A stretch of DNA of 64,000 nt from Zygnema cylindricum (GCA_037447655.1 JBBHKE010000899.1:1-64000); one strand, 5' to 3'. Positions 32,508 to 45,013 are shown, counted from the stretch's first letter. The notes: generated from the letters alone by a model not told the origin. Translations and numbers: made by a program.

Positions 32508-33274
32508 TGTTGAAAGTCATAGGCATTTTGACTCGACTGTGATCCACTCGCACTTAGGGTCACACTTGCACCAGCTGGTATATTCATTTCAGGAGAGTTG
32601 TAGGAGGAGCACTTTGACCAGCAGGGTCTGAGCTATTGTCAAACATGTAAGCAAAAGCAAACCCAAAAAGAAATACCTATTGGTCTAGATATAATCTGTA
32701 AGATATGTAGCTTCAAATGAAAAAGGTCTTTCAACCAGTGTTTGAGCTATTGTCATACATGTTAGCAAAAGCAAACCCAAAAAGAAATACCTATTGGCCT
32801 CGATCTAATCTGTAAGATATGTAGCTTCAAATGAAAAAGGTCTTCCAACCAGACAAATATATGCCACAAACAAATCAAAGAATAGAACAAAACACACCTT
32901 AAATTACACTTAGTGCTCTCATTTCCTTAACTCTGTAGAATGTACATTCTATATCAAACTGATCATTCCTAATTGAAATAAATACTCTAAAGATCTTAAA
33001 ATTTCCAAAACGTATGTACAAGGTTCACATGAAAGTCTACGTACAAAATTCTAAGTGCTTGGACCAAATTATCCAGTCACAATATCTTTACTCTAAAAAT
33101 CTGGGAGATACGTTTCATGTCTGCATTCATTAGCCGCCGTACACACTAATTTACTCAAATATAACTACTCGAGTAAATACTACAAAAATCCACACTAAAT
33201 CTGGTTAATATTGAACAGTTGGTATTCTAAGTCCTTTACTCAAATTTCTAAGACTTTCTAAAACTTACTTTTCA
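32508..33274 (-). repeat. 5' LTR of the 27.4-33.3 kb copia element
   Basis: Homologous to 27429-28187, starting TGTTGAAAGTCATAGGC on the plus strand and ending TACTTTTCA. Contains a ~100-bp tandem duplication (GCAAAAGCAAACCCAAAAAG core) at about 32645-32850 absent from the other LTR. Confidence 0.88.
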
Positions 33275-33530
33275 ATATATGGCTCCTCATTACATTTTTC
33301 TGGTGGGTGGTTTATATCACCCATTTATTTCCCCATTTTTTTTTTTTTGCAAGTATATGTGAATAGGGAGTTGAAGAAAAAATTGTCAAACTAAAGGCGA
33401 TTTGTGAATGAAAAGCTCGACCAGATGAGGTGAGGGGTTTTTTGGCTTTCGAGGGAAAATAGTGTAATGACACCTTTTTATTCAGGTAGTCATGGTTTAA
33501 CACATTATCTATTTTTTTGTTTTTATATTT

Positions 33531-33638
33531 TCATATATATATATATATACCTATATATATACATATATATTTATATATTTATATCTATATATATACCTAT
33601 ACATATAGATGTATATATATGCATATATACATATATAT

Positions 33639-33694
<56 letters not shown>

Positions 33695-33745
33695 ATTTTT
33701 ATGCATATATTTGTATGTATATTCATATAAATGTATGTATATATC
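33531..33745. repeat. (AT)n-rich microsatellite
   Basis: TATATA runs interspersed with CCTATA, CATATA and TGTATG variants. Long Tyr/Ile-rich frames on both strands are artefacts. Confidence 0.92.
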
Positions 33746-34479
33746 TGCATATATATGAAGATCGAACATAAAAAGACATTGGATGTTGGACAAATTATCC
33801 ATAGTCAAACATTGAAAATTGGACTTTTAACATGGATATTAGTAATAATAAATGATAACAATAAATAATATAATAACAATAGTAATAATAATCACAATAT
33901 AGTAATACAGTTAAAGTTGAAACGATCGATATTGAACGTTTCACAATTTGAGTATCGGGCATCCTACATTTAATCTCCCTAAGAGTTTCGAGGAGGGGGG
34001 GAGGGAGGGAGGGAGGGGGGGAGGGAGGGAGGGGGGGAGGGGGGGGAGGGGAGAGAGAAAGAGAGAGGGAGATTTTAGTCAAGAAACCTTCTCCCAAAAA
34101 AAATCTTGATTTTTGAGCCGGAAAAAGTTGGTAAGAAATTCGATTTGATAAGATAAAGGTTTAGTCTTTGGAATTTAAATTTGATTAAAGTACAATTATC
34201 GAAAAGGTTACCTTTTCCCTTAAGTTTTAGTTCTTGCTTTTGTTCTTGTCTTTTGAGTTTTTGCCTTTTGTGTTTTTTCCTCTTTTTTGACTTTTTTGCT
34301 AGTTTTTTTTTTTTCTTTTGCGTTTTTTTGCTCTTTTGCCTTCTATTGTACCTTTTTCTTGTTTCTTTTCCTTTGTTTTTTTTATTTTTTCGCCTTTGGT
34401 ACCCAAAAATGTTGTGTTTTTTTTCTACTATTTATGATCACAAAAGGTTTTTGGCCTATCCTTCACAAGATTGAAAGAA

Positions 34480-34567
<88 letters not shown>

Positions 34568-35460
34568 ATCTATCTATCGATGTAATAAACGAGCTCTCGA
34601 GTTGATATTAATACTTTTATGAAACTTATAAATTGTAACTTGTACAACAAAACTTAAAAAACCAAAAACAACAAAACTTAAAAGATGAAACTTAGAAAAT
34701 AAAACTTAGGATGTGGTTATTTCAGAACTAACTCTACAAATTGTTATAAACTGTATTGTTCCCAAATACTTAAGAAATAATGATTAAAAAATCGATTTCA
34801 ATACTTGTATAGTTATTTAAGTCGAGAGTTTTCATTTCCTAACACTGAAATTATGTACATGTTTTTACATTGTTTCATATTGTTTTGAGCTTTTTATAGT
34901 TTTAGTTTTGGATTTGTTTTCCGTGTGCTAAAATGGTTTATTTTCGTTTATTTTTAATAATGTTTACTCAACAACATTCATTTAGTTAATTTTATGTTTA
35001 CCTTTATATCTCACTAAATGAGTTTTTGTGAGTTGAGTGAATAATAGTTCATCACAACATTATACCCATCGCAACCAAAAACTTCAAAAACAAAAAAAAA
35101 AACTTAAAAAAAACAAAAAAAAAAATTATAAGAGATTATGTATAGCCCCTTACTATTTTGAAGGTTTTTTGTAAGTGACAACAAAGACATGTAATCACAG
35201 TTGCACGTTAATTAGTATCACAAAACATACGATAATTTTAGATATACTAAAGGATTCTAATGTGTCGCGTTACATACAAGGGTACATCGTAGTTTCATGA
35301 TATTTTACGCGATTTAAGACCCATATCGTAATAAATGATATAGAATGCTGCAAAAAATACTAAGTATTTTGTACTTTTTTACTTGCTCATAATACACCTG
35401 TTTAGTAAACATTGTAAATTACAAAATATGAAAGTTCTAAAATCCTTAAACCTTAAAATT
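33746..35460. other. Low-complexity DNA, no gene
   Basis: Contains a G-rich purine run (33990-34072), a T-rich run with TTTTGC words (34225-34400), a perfect (TA)n microsatellite (34484-34566) and AT-rich DNA. Nothing coding seen. Confidence 0.7.
34484..34580. repeat. (TA)n microsatellite
   Basis: About 40 perfect TA units followed by four CTAT units. Confidence 0.95.
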
Positions 35461-35699
35461 TAGAAGCTCAAATTCCAAGGTCAATCATTCTCACATGTTT
35501 TTTCGTATCGACTATCCCGATAAAAAAATTTGACCTCAATCGATTTTTGTCTAAAGTTGGCTTCATCCGATCTATCTTTCTTAAGACCAATTTATACCAG
35601 CTAAAATTGAACCTTTTCTGTTCCCTCTTCTTTTCCCTCCCTCTCTCTCTCGAACCTCTCTCCTCTCTTTCCCTTTTCAATTCACCCTTCTTATTACAT

Positions 35700-36110
35700 A
35701 GATGTAACACGCAATGTGAAGGAAGCACTACCAACACGATCTTTATGTTCGCCTGAGAAAGGCTCTCCAATCACTTCGAAGCCAACGCCAACGGCGAGTT
35801 ATAGTCTCTAGAGCCCCACTACATCCCCACGACCTAAGAGGACAAGGATCGAAAAAGAAAACATGAGGAGGTGTCAAAGAGCAATGTTTGTCGGATCGAA
35901 ACAAATGTGAGATAAAGGGAGGTGGAGGGCGTCCTGTACTACTAATCGCACAACCATAGGTATATGCGTGTATAATTATAGACTTTAGCATCCCAAATCA
36001 TAAGCTCCTAGACAAAAGCTTAGTTCTCGTCCGTAGTGCCAAACGGAAGTGTGGTGGAAAACAATGGAGCAAGAGTACAAAATGGAGTTCCATCAAGGCC
36101 ACGAGACGTT
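35700..36110 (-). pseudogene. Copy of the RT-associated repeat, 5' part
   Basis: Read on the minus strand, it aligns by eye with 37180-37560 on the plus strand (shared ATCCGACAAACATTGC/ATCCGACAAACGTTGC, GTAGTGGGGCTC, GAGCCTTTCTCAGGCGAACAT against AAACATTTCTTGCCGAGCAT). Decayed, with no complete frame. Confidence 0.6.
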
Positions 36111-37180
36111 GACAACTCCGTGTATACCGGGTGTAACCGACACTGACCGCGAAATAGTTATAATATCGAAGAGGAAAGTCAAATTGTTGCGAAAGAGAAA
36201 TTGTGGGGAGGACAAATGTGTGCATGGAGAGAAATTAAAAATGCCACTTTCAAAGAGAACAAAGAGAAAGAGGAAATGGGAGAGGGTGGAGTGGAGTTGA
36301 ATTGTCGATGCCAAGAGGATGTTGTCGCTATTTGAAAAAGTGTGGTGATATCGATTTTGGGAAGGGTAGTCGATGCTCGAGTGGAAGGGGAAGCGAGAGG
36401 AGGATGTAATTGTTGCTTATCGCTTAAAAAGTGAGTGGGGGGAGGATTGCGATGTTGGGGGGCCGGGGGAGAGGGAAGAGAATTTCGACATTGTTGTCCA
36501 AATAGGAGGGATATGGGGGTGAATTGCCAATGGTGAAAGGGAGGGTGGAGAAAAAAAGAGGAGTTAAATGTAGGTTTTGGCGAAAGGGGGAAAAAGGGGT
36601 GGAATTCGATATCAAAGAGGGATGTGGGGTGAGAAGAGGAAAAGGATTTAAATATCAATTTTTGCTAGGGGGGGAGAGGGATGGGGGGAAGAGGGAAATA
36701 ATCGATGTCGAAAGAGAGGGTGGGGCGGGGAAAGGGAGGAGGAAAAATATGTAAGGGTTATGCTTCGCTAGGGGAAAAAATTGGAAAAATTAGAAGTTAG
36801 AGGGGGGGAGGGTGGGAATGTCAAAGACGAGGGAGGGGTGAGGGAGAGGATTCGTTAGCCTTTCTCCTTGTTAGTTTGCAGATTTGTTCATGGTGGTATT
36901 TTTTGGTTTTATACGTGTATCTCTAGTCGGGTACCGAGGAGAGGGAAGAGTCTGTTGATGATTCAAGGGGCCGGAACAATGATTTCGTCAATGTGCATGC
37001 TGTTGGTGACTGCTACACGCTGGATGTGTAGGAGCATAACGACGGTGAGGAAGAGTTGCATGTGATCTAAATGTTGTAGGAGTTTTGATCTAAATGTTAT
37101 AAGAGTTGTCGACGTTTCGTGGCCCTTGGTAGTCCTTTATCTCGTACCCTTCCTCCATTGTCTTCCACCACACTTTTGTG
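36111..37180. other. Purine-rich spacer
   Basis: G/A-rich plus strand with GGGGGGAG and GGGGAGAGGG runs at about 36440-36850. Open frames here are compositional. No gene recognised. Confidence 0.55.
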
Positions 37181-38280
37181 TGGCCCTACGGACGAGGACT
37201 TTGTTTTGGTACGTGATTTATATGTCCTAAGGGCTTACGATTTGGGATCTCCTCAAACGCTATTCTTATTGTACACGCGTACATTGTGCGACTATTAATG
37301 TTATGTATTTTACCTCTCTTTGTCCCGTCTTTGTTCCAATCCGACAAACGTTGCCTTTGGCTCTTCTTTCTCAAGATTTTTCTTTCGGTCTTTATCCTCT
37401 TTAATCGTGGGAGTGGTAGTGGGGCTCGAGAAACTATGTCTCGCTGTCGACGTTTCCTTCCGGGTGATTGGGAAACATTTCTTGCCGAGCATGAGGATCG
37501 CGTTGCTAATGCTTCCTCCACACCGTGTGGTACATCTTGGTCTTCAGTTGTCCCATCCTCTTATCAACAAGTTGTTTATTTGGGTTGTGTTGTTGAGATT
37601 TCTCCACGGGTTCTGACCCTCCAACCAATTGAACCTATTGTTCGGTCTTGTACGATGATCAAGGTTCCCCGAGCTCTTCATCCTTTAGCACCTACCCTTC
37701 CATCCCTCTCGTTCCACACTTTTAGGTCATCAAGGTATTTTATTAAAGATCGAGATGCGTTCAATAAAACTCTTACCACTTCGCTTCTAAGGGAGACTAT
37801 TCTGTTTAGTGGGAGATTTCTCAATTTTTTCTCTCTATTACTAGATGGTGCACGTCGCATTTTTTGTGACATTGTTTTGGCAAATCTTACCTCGAATAAA
37901 GTCGTAGGACAAGCACTCGGCATGTTGAAGTGGTCGCCAGTGGCCAAGAAAAAAAAACATGATTATGTAAACCGAGATGATATGGATGACTTTATTCCGA
38001 TTGCGGTCGAGATACTTGGCTGTTTGGGCGTTCCTTTAGACGAATTTCTTCGTGTTTGTTGTCGGCACTCGTTCGAGTGTCGGGGACTTGGGATGCCTCT
38101 TGCGTCGGTCCTTACTTCTTTTATCGTCAATGTTTATCTATGACTTTACATCTATCGCAAGCTTCTATCCTTCTTCGATCGGCTATTGTGGTTGTAGCTC
38201 GTGAGCATGTGCTGTGACTCCTTCAACGTGCTCCCTCAGACTTATTATGAGTGAAAAGGGCTTTGATCAAAGCATCGCAA
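37181..38280 (+). pseudogene. Copy of the RT-associated repeat, internally deleted
   Basis: A long open frame (37286-38143, 285 codons). Its N-terminal portion (RRFLPGDWETFLAEHEDRV) is shared with the 35700 copy. Its C-terminal portion (DGARRIFCDIVLANLTS, DDMDDFIPIAVEILGCLGV, LDEFLRVCCRHSFE) is shared with the 40740-41895 copy. Between them the Cys/His and Arg-Arg-Ile-Asp blocks of the fuller copy are missing. Same repeat family as 19145, 35700, 38540 and 40740. Confidence 0.6.
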
Positions 38281-38539
38281 TCCAAAAAAAATTACTCTGA
38301 TGGCTCAAAAGTGTGAACAGTGGGGGATAAAAGGGTAGGTGTCGGTGGATGAAAAGCTCGAAAAACCTCAACAGTATGAATAAACTCAGGAGCAAGATCG
38401 AATGGTTGGAGGGTCTAAACTGCTCGGGAAAGCTAACCAACACGACCTAAATGAACAAGATATCGATAAAAGGATAGGACATCCAGAGGCCTAAGTGCAA
38501 CACGGGAGGTGAAAAAAACACTAGTAACGCGATCCACGT

Positions 38540-38935
38540 GCTTCCCATTAAAGGCCCTGCAATCACTTCAAATGAAATGCGACATCGAGCCATAGTCTCT
38601 CGAGCCCCTCTACCACCTCCACGGCTTGGTAGGACTAAGACCTAAAGAAAAATCATGACGAGGAGGTATTAAAGAGCTATATTTGTGGGATCGGCACATT
38701 TACGGGACAGAGGGAAGTTAATGGCGTCCTGTACTATAATCCGCACAGCCATTAGAATTGGCGTTTATAATGAGGTACCGGGGATCCCAACTCATAAGCC
38801 CCGAGGAGGTCTAAGTCACGGACAAAGCCTAGTCCTCGATCTTAGGGTTGGACGGAAATGTAGGGAAGACAATGGAGGAAGGGTAATAGATGAAGGGCTA
38901 CCTAAAGCTAGGAATCGTCGACAATTCTGTGTATT
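38540..38935 (-). pseudogene. Copy of the RT-associated repeat, 5' part
   Basis: Matches the 35700-36110 copy in the same orientation (CACTTCAAATGAAATGCGAC against CACTTCGAAGCCAACGCCAA; ATAGTCTCTCGAGCCCC against ATAGTCTCTAGAGCCCC; GGCGTCCTGTACTA in both). Confidence 0.6.
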
Positions 38936-39159
38936 TTGGGTTAAATCGGCATATAACCAGCATATAACCGGCATATAACCAGCACCGACCGTGAAATGGT
39001 TATGACACCTAGGACATTGTAAACGTGAAGAGGTTTTCGTACGAGGTTTAGGTGGAGGGAGAGTGAGAAGGGGCAAGGGTGAGAGGGAGATGCATGGAAA
39101 TTGATAAAGTAAGAATTAGAGAAAAAGGGAGAGAAGAAAAGAACCATGTGTAACAAAAA

Positions 39160-39640
39160 TGGTGAGAATGGTAGTGGGACAAAAAACCCATGGGTAGGAG
39201 GGAGAGGAGAGGAGAGGAGAAAAAATAGAGATATGGAAGAAAGGGCCAAATGGGGGGGACGTGGGAGAGGGAAGAGGATTGAAACATTGGTGTCCAAGGA
39301 GTGGGGATGTGGGGGTGAATGGCCAACGGGGGAAAGAGGGGGGGGGGGGGGGGGGGGGAAGGAGAAAGAGGGTTTAAGTATTAATAGGGGGGGGAGAGGG
39401 GGAGGAAGAGGGTTTAAGTATCAGTTTTTTGTAGGGGGGGAGAGGTGGAGGAAATCTATGTCATAAAGGGTGAGGGGAGGAAGGTAGAAAGAGGATGTGT
39501 AAAGAGTATGCTTTGGTAGGGGTTGGGGGGGGGGTGGGGGGAGGGAGTTGACGCTCAGGGTGGTAGGGATAACAAAATATTAATGAAGGGGAAGGGGTGG
39601 GGTGGGGGGGGGGGGAGAGAGAGATAATTCTCATTTTTTT
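39160..39640. repeat. Poly-purine (G-rich) tract
   Basis: Runs of up to about 20 G near 39340-39358, with GGGGGAGAGG blocks and a duplicated AGAGGGTTTAAGTAT. All frames are open because of composition. Confidence 0.85.
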
Positions 39641-40690
39641 TGTTTTTTTTGTCGCGGAAAAAGGGAGAGAAAAAAATATTTCAGATTCATAGACGCATAG
39701 CGATTGACGAGGTGTTTTCACGTAGTATAACGTTGTTCTTGTAATATTTAACTCATGTTATATTATTATACTTGTAACATTGTTGTTTTTGTGATAATAT
39801 TGTTCCACTAATATTATCGCTCCTGTAATGTTAAAAATTAATCAATTGAGAATCTTCAAACAAAAAAACTATTCACAGAGGGGAAGGCGGGGAGATACCA
39901 ATAGAAAGACAATATAACAGTCATGAGGCCTTGTGTCATAGTTTTCTTTCAATGGGGCTCAAAATCTTCCCACATTTTATTATATCAATTTACGTTTTGC
40001 TATATTAATGTACGTTTTAATATATTAGTTTACGTTTTATTATATTAGTTTCGCAAACGGACAACAACATTTTTGCTTTCACACACCGTATAACTGACCA
40101 GTTTTTTTTTCGGACGAAGGTGTGATGAAGTTGTAGTGGAGGTGCGAAGGAATATCTTCATAGAAAATAATCTTCTTGTCATAATATTTATATGTTGGAA
40201 AAGGTGGAGCTCGTTTATATCCTTACGCCTAAAAAATGCGCAGTTTTTTGCTTGTCCAAAGCTTCGAACGTGTAACGGTGTGACAAAAGTGAGTATGATA
40301 TAACGTAAAAGCAATTTTGCAAAAATATAAAATTAATTTTGCCTCAACACATGCATTTTGAGAACGCAAAAACCTAATTTTGCCTAAACTTACATATTTT
40401 GCATGTTTTACATATCATTTTTTCTCTAAAACAGTGATGCCGGATAAATTAAAAAGCACGATGGTAACCATCTGAGTCTGAGGGTACAAAAGGGGTGGCA
40501 TGGCAGAAACTGAAAAACTACCAGCAAGGGAATAAAATAACAACACAACAAAAACAAAAAAAAACAACTAGGAAAATAAAGGCACCCAAACGCAAAATGA
40601 AAAGCACAGCAACTGACAAAACCAAAACTACAACCCCAACCCCAACCCAATTAAATAACTACGAAAAGCAACCCCGTAGATCCCCCCATC
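39641..40690. other. No gene recognised
   Basis: AT-rich DNA with a TACGTTTTATTATATTA repeat at about 39988-40050, an A-rich run (40510-40680) and no recognisable coding motif. Confidence 0.45.
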
Positions 40691-40696
40691 CCGGGG

Positions 40697-41895
40697 GAGC
40701 ACGTTGAGGGAGTTCCAGAACTTGGCGACGATCTATAGCCGTAACAGCCGATTGTAGGAGAATAGAAGCTTGCACTCGTTGTAAAGCCACAGGTAAACGT
40801 TGACGATAAATAGAAGTAAGGACCGAAGGAGGAGGGCTCCCAGGTCCTCAGCGCTCAAATGCACGTCGAGCGCAAGTACGGAGAAACTCGTCCATTGCAA
40901 CACCCAGACAACCAAAGATCTCGACCGCCATTGGAATAAAGCCATCCATGGGGTCCCGGTGGGCATAATCAAGCTCTTTCACCTTAGCTGCCACGAGCCG
41001 CCACCCCAACATGTCGAGTCGCCTGACCAACAACTGTAGCTGAAGTACGGTTTGCCAAAACAATATTACCGAAGATGCGACGGGCACCATCATGCAAAAC
41101 AACATCGATCCGACGCTTAGGAATAATATGAGAAACCTCCCGACGCACAGAAAAGCCCCCCTCTGAAGCGATAGTCCCAACGACATCTTGAATACTGTCG
41201 TGCGCCTGGATCAAATCTCCCCCATGGGAGCAACGAAGCAAGTGGACACCATCGAGCCCCAAGACGCGACCACATGCACAAACAAGAGAGCCAAGTAAAA
41301 GAGGATGGGGGAGGCCAAGGCGAAACTGGAGGGCGGTGGTGAACTGAGCCGGTGAGAATCGGAGAGAGGACAAAATCGGTGTAGCCAAAAGCCAAGACCT
41401 AGAACCAGGTCCACCACAAGAGAGAAGACGGGCACGCGAAGAATCGGAGGGAAGCGCCGTGAGAAGGTCGAATTTAATGGCCGCGACAACTCGATCAGAA
41501 ATCGATTCTTGGACACGCTCAACAGATTTTGTAACAAGGGTGGAGAAAATTGGCACATCCACTAAGGCATGGGGAGGAAGAAAACCTGACGTGTCCAATA
41601 GAGATCGCTGGAAGACGAACACACCGTCTGAAACCCGGGGGATAACAGTAGCTACAACGGGGGTGTCCCCAGCCAAAAAACGGGAAACAAGAGTGGAGGC
41701 AATAAGACACCAACTTCCCAAATAAGCAGCGGGAGCAACACGAGCAGTGGATAATAGACCCAACCCCCCAGTAGAGACAGGGAGGAATGCCTGAATGCGG
41801 GCCGATGGCCCAAACTCGCGATTTTTTTTCTTTAAAAAGGGATAGAAAGATAAAAACAAGAGAAAGAAAGAGATAGAGATAAAGATCGATTTCAA
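40697..41895 (-). pseudogene. RT-associated C-terminal domain, longest copy
   Basis: The main frame (40984-41895, 303 codons) carries STGGLGLLSTARVAPAAYLGSW and ARLLSCGGPGSRSWL, then CACG...DGVHLLRCSHGGDLIQAHD, then RRIDVVLHDGARRIFGNIV. Sequences of this kind are commonly found after the reverse transcriptase of non-LTR-like elements. The C-x-C...H-x4-C pattern followed by Arg-Ile-Asp and Gly blocks could be a zinc element and a restriction-like endonuclease fold. After a frameshift near 41010 the reading continues as PMDGFIPMAVEIFGCLGV. No reverse transcriptase core is present here. The identification is tentative. Confidence 0.55.
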
Positions 41896-41939
41896 TTTGT
41901 GGCGCCATGGATACCATTTAAGTCAAAGTATCATAGTTC

Positions 41940-42440
41940 ACAATTCACACACTCTCCAAACTCATGATGCAAAACAAGAAAAAATAAAAGAAGAAAAAAA
42001 AAAACAAATATGAATGACATTATCACTTTGATCCCCAACCACAAATATACCACAATCTAAACCAAATTCATACACCTACAATAAATTGACTCTAAAGTTC
42101 CTCGCAACAGCAATATTAAAAAAGAAAAGATATAAATCTAAATAAATACGTTTTAGAGAGTCTATGTGATGACAAATTGAGCATGGGGAAGTGCTCTCGG
42201 CCTATTAGGTAATTTTCCCTGTTTTTAAACCCTCGAATGAATGATCGATATCTGGCGCATAACTTGATATGCTACAATAACTAACCACGAATTGATTATT
42301 ACTTATTAATTAGTATTAAATTTTTCTCATGGTTTTCACTGTCACTTTAACTATATTATAGACAACCAAAAAAATCGAGCGACGAGAGGGAGAGGGAGAG
42401 GGAGAGGGAGAGGGAGAGGGAGAGGGGGAGAGGGAGAGTG
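41940..42440. other. No gene; (GGGAGA)n at the right edge
   Basis: AT-rich DNA followed by a GAGGGAGAGGGAGA run at 42384-42437. Confidence 0.6.
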
Positions 42441-42442
42441 TC

Positions 42443-43137
42443 GTGCATGTGACAATCTTTTGGGGTAGTGATGGTCGTTGGGAGTGGTCTGTCATGCCTT
42501 TTGGACTTAAGAACGCCCCCGCAGTTTTTCAAAAAGTAATGGATTCAGTTTTAGGTGGTTGCAAGTTTGCACGATGTTATATAGATGATTTGATTATCAC
42601 CTCTGCCACAATTGAAGATCACGCAGCTCATATCGAATGGGTCCTAACTAAACTGAAAAAGGTTGGATTAAAATGTCATCCAGCTAAATGTACTTTCGGG
42701 TCCGTGGGTGTGCCTTACCTTGGACATTTCATTTCCTTCGAGGGAGTCACACCACTTGAAGCAAAAACCGAGGCTATCAGCAAATTGCCAACCCCCGTTG
42801 ATCTCACGAGTCTTCGAGCCTTCCTAGGATTAGCCAATTATTATCGCAGATTTGTCCTTAGTTTCAGCACCGTCGCTTCACCATTGAACGATCTACTCAA
42901 AAAAGAGGTCCTTTTCGTATGGGGACCTGATCAGATTTTGGCTTTTCAGAAGTTGAAAGATGCCCTCTCTAGTGCTCCCATCCTCCGACCTCCTAATCAC
43001 AAATTACCTTTCTGCCTACAAACAGACTTCGGAAAGCCTAGCATTGCGGCCATCTTAACTCAGCGTGAACTAACAGGAGAAGAATACGTGGTCGCTTACG
43101 CAAGCAGGAGTAATAATCGTGCGGAGTCAAATTACAG
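42443..43137 (+). pseudogene. Ty3/gypsy reverse transcriptase fragment
   Basis: An open stretch of about 231 residues up to the assembly gap. It has WSVMPFGLKNAPAVFQKVMD, then the catalytic CYIDDLIITS, HIEWVLTKLKKVGLKCHPAKC, YLGHFISFEGV, LRAFLGLANYYRRFV, and the RNase H start FCLQTDFGKPSIAAILTQ. This is standard gypsy RT to RNase H order with an intact YIDD core. The first RT motifs, protease and gag are absent upstream (replaced by GGGAGA repeats), and the 3' side ends in Ns. The ATG at 42443 is not a real start. It could be part of a larger element broken by misassembly. Confidence 0.85.
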
Positions 43138-43147
43138 NNNNNNNNNN
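43138..43147. other. Assembly gap (10 N)
   Basis: Ten ambiguous bases within the gypsy RNase H region, followed directly by a poly-A run to about 43196. The sequences on the two sides may not be truly adjacent. Confidence 0.98.
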
Positions 43148-43199
43148 CCTCCAAAAAAAAAAAAAAAAGAAAAAAAAAAAAAAAAAAAAAAAAAAACAA

Positions 43200-43760
43200 C
43201 AAAAATGAGAAAAAGAAAAGTAAAGTGAAAAGAGACAAGAAAAGATAAAAGAGACAAGAAATGAGTAAAGAGGACTGACTATATTGGTTATACCCCAACC
43301 ATATGGATGAATGCCATCCCAAAAAATATAATCAACTACCAATAATTATCTATTGACGTAAAATCTCAACCAATAATCTCTCTCTGTGACTTTGCCTAGA
43401 CAATTTTGTGTATATTTCCCTAATCTTTGTCAACAATTACTGTTTCCATGATCAAACTGTTGAACGGTTTCAATTACTCCACTCGATCGTTGTTGACCAA
43501 AAGTCAAAAAGCCTTCAAATTTGGCCATTCTACTTGTTCACATTTCCATTTAACTTTGTCGATAAATACCGTTTCGTTGTTGACCAAAAATACATTTTCC
43601 TTATCTTTGTCTTGAAATACTGTTCCCTTTGTTGAAACAAACTCCCAAAAAAAACTCCCACGAATCCCTTAAAATCTCAAATCCCTTGAAATCTCGAATC
43701 TCTAAAAACCTCAAAGCCCTAAAAACCTCAAATTAGAACCAAACCTTCAAATTGTCGAAT
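43200..43760. other. No gene recognised
   Basis: Includes an irregular GTTGACCAAAA repeat (43490-43590) and an AAATCCC/CTCAAA repeat (43660-43735). Confidence 0.5.
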
Positions 43761-44024
43761 CGGTCATTCTTCTTGAACAAGACCATATCGTACATCTTTC
43801 CATCTTGTTCTCAAAGTTTCTGTAGAAGCCAAATTCCATCTATGGACTTGCACCCTTCGAGCCTGCAAACATCAAAAATCAAAACAAAGTAATGAAAGAA
43901 ACGATAAGGAGAAAAATTCATGTAAAAAAAGATACGGAAAAAAAGAGATGGCAAAAAAGATAACGAGAAAAAGATATGAACAAAAAAGGGCAGAATAGAT
44001 AACAATGACTTCAAGTCCCAGGTT

Positions 44025-44225
44025 AATGTATAACTTCCCTAGTTAAATTACATGATTCAAGGATAAATTCCTTAGCTAAGGGTTAACTTCCCTGATTAGG
44101 GGTTAATTTCCCTAGTTAAGGGTTAACTTCCATGGTCAAGGGTTGTATGAACTTCTCCGGTTAAGGATTAGCCTCCCTAGTTAAGCTATAACTTCCCTGG
44201 TTAAGGGTTAAATTCCCTGGTTTAT
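44025..44225. repeat. ~20-bp minisatellite (GGTTAACTTCCCTAGTTAAG)
   Basis: About nine imperfect units in what is probably intron or 3' flank of the F-box gene. Confidence 0.8.
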
Positions 44226-44839
44226 CCATAGACAGAATAAGAAGTAGAGAAAATCCCAATAATGCAATTAATAGAAAAAAGTCAATTAGATCCCATAAAT
44301 GAGACTCTGTAGAGCTTAACAGCTGTGCTAATAATTGGTTTCAATAGAATGCAAAAATTACCCTCAGATTAGCAATCTATTAATTGCGACATAATCCAAT
44401 AACTACAAAACCACATATATGGAAAAAAACCCCTCAAGTTGCAGTCCATGACAAAATGTATATGTAAAAAACCCTATTCTGACGAAAAAAAACTGGTGTC
44501 CCAAACCTGATAGCACCTAAGCCTCTCCGAGGCTTTCAATAGCTAACGGTCCTATTCCAAGGTATCAACGCTAAAAGGTTTCGAAAGTTTTTTTAATGGA
44601 ACAGGTTCGAGAGTTTCATTGTTAAAACGTTTCCAATGTTTCATAGCTGAAAAGTTTGACAACAAACGATCAAGGAAATCAGGCTGGAGAGTCCTCTACA
44701 TCATGAAACATTAATTTCCAATGTCCATTTTTCATGCTGTAGACATAAATAAGTCTTGACATAGGTTTCTCTCCTGCGTAAATACGCAGAATTGACTTTC
44801 AGACTTTCTGATCCTCAAGACATTGCCCGAAGTAAAGTG

Positions 44840-44880
<41 letters not shown>
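44840..44880. repeat. (GA)n microsatellite
   Basis: AGAGAGAG run of about 17 units. Confidence 0.9.
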
Positions 44881-44897
44881 GAAAAACTCAGATAATA

Positions 44898-44945
44898 TTT
44901 GGACCATCAGGACGGCTTAAATTGCTTCAATAAAATGAACAATAC
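44898..44945 (-). pseudogene. Duplicated fragment of F-box exon 3
   Basis: ATATTTGGACCATCAGGACGG and TTGCTTCAATAAAATGAACA repeat the sequence at 45242-45290 of exon 3 with a few substitutions. It lies in the downstream intron. Confidence 0.75.
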
Positions 44946-45013
44946 AAAGGCATTGGCAGTGGTAAAGAGAGAGAGGCGCTGAGAGAGGGGAAGGGAGAGA
45001 GAGGAAAACACAC

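Larger units (their letters stand above)
27429..33274 (-). mobile_element. Ty1/copia retrotransposon with both LTRs, decayed
   Basis: On the minus strand: 5' LTR 32508-33274, half-tRNA primer site, disrupted gag (with a MITE at 31718-31916), protease, integrase, reverse transcriptase and RNase H remnants, purine tract, and 3' LTR 27429-28187. Domain order PR-IN-RT-RH is the Ty1/copia diagnostic. Many stops and shifts and a lost protease Asp show it is dead. I see no matching target duplication (TCCGG against ATATA), and each LTR has its own internal tandem duplication, consistent with age. Confidence 0.88.

Noticed and set aside
33517-34622. Tyr/Ile-rich and Phe-rich open frames that look like membrane proteins
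   Set aside because: They are translations of (TA)n and T-rich low-complexity DNA.
36093-36754. Open frames on both strands in G/A-rich DNA
   Set aside because: They overlap each other on opposite strands and show only compositional bias.
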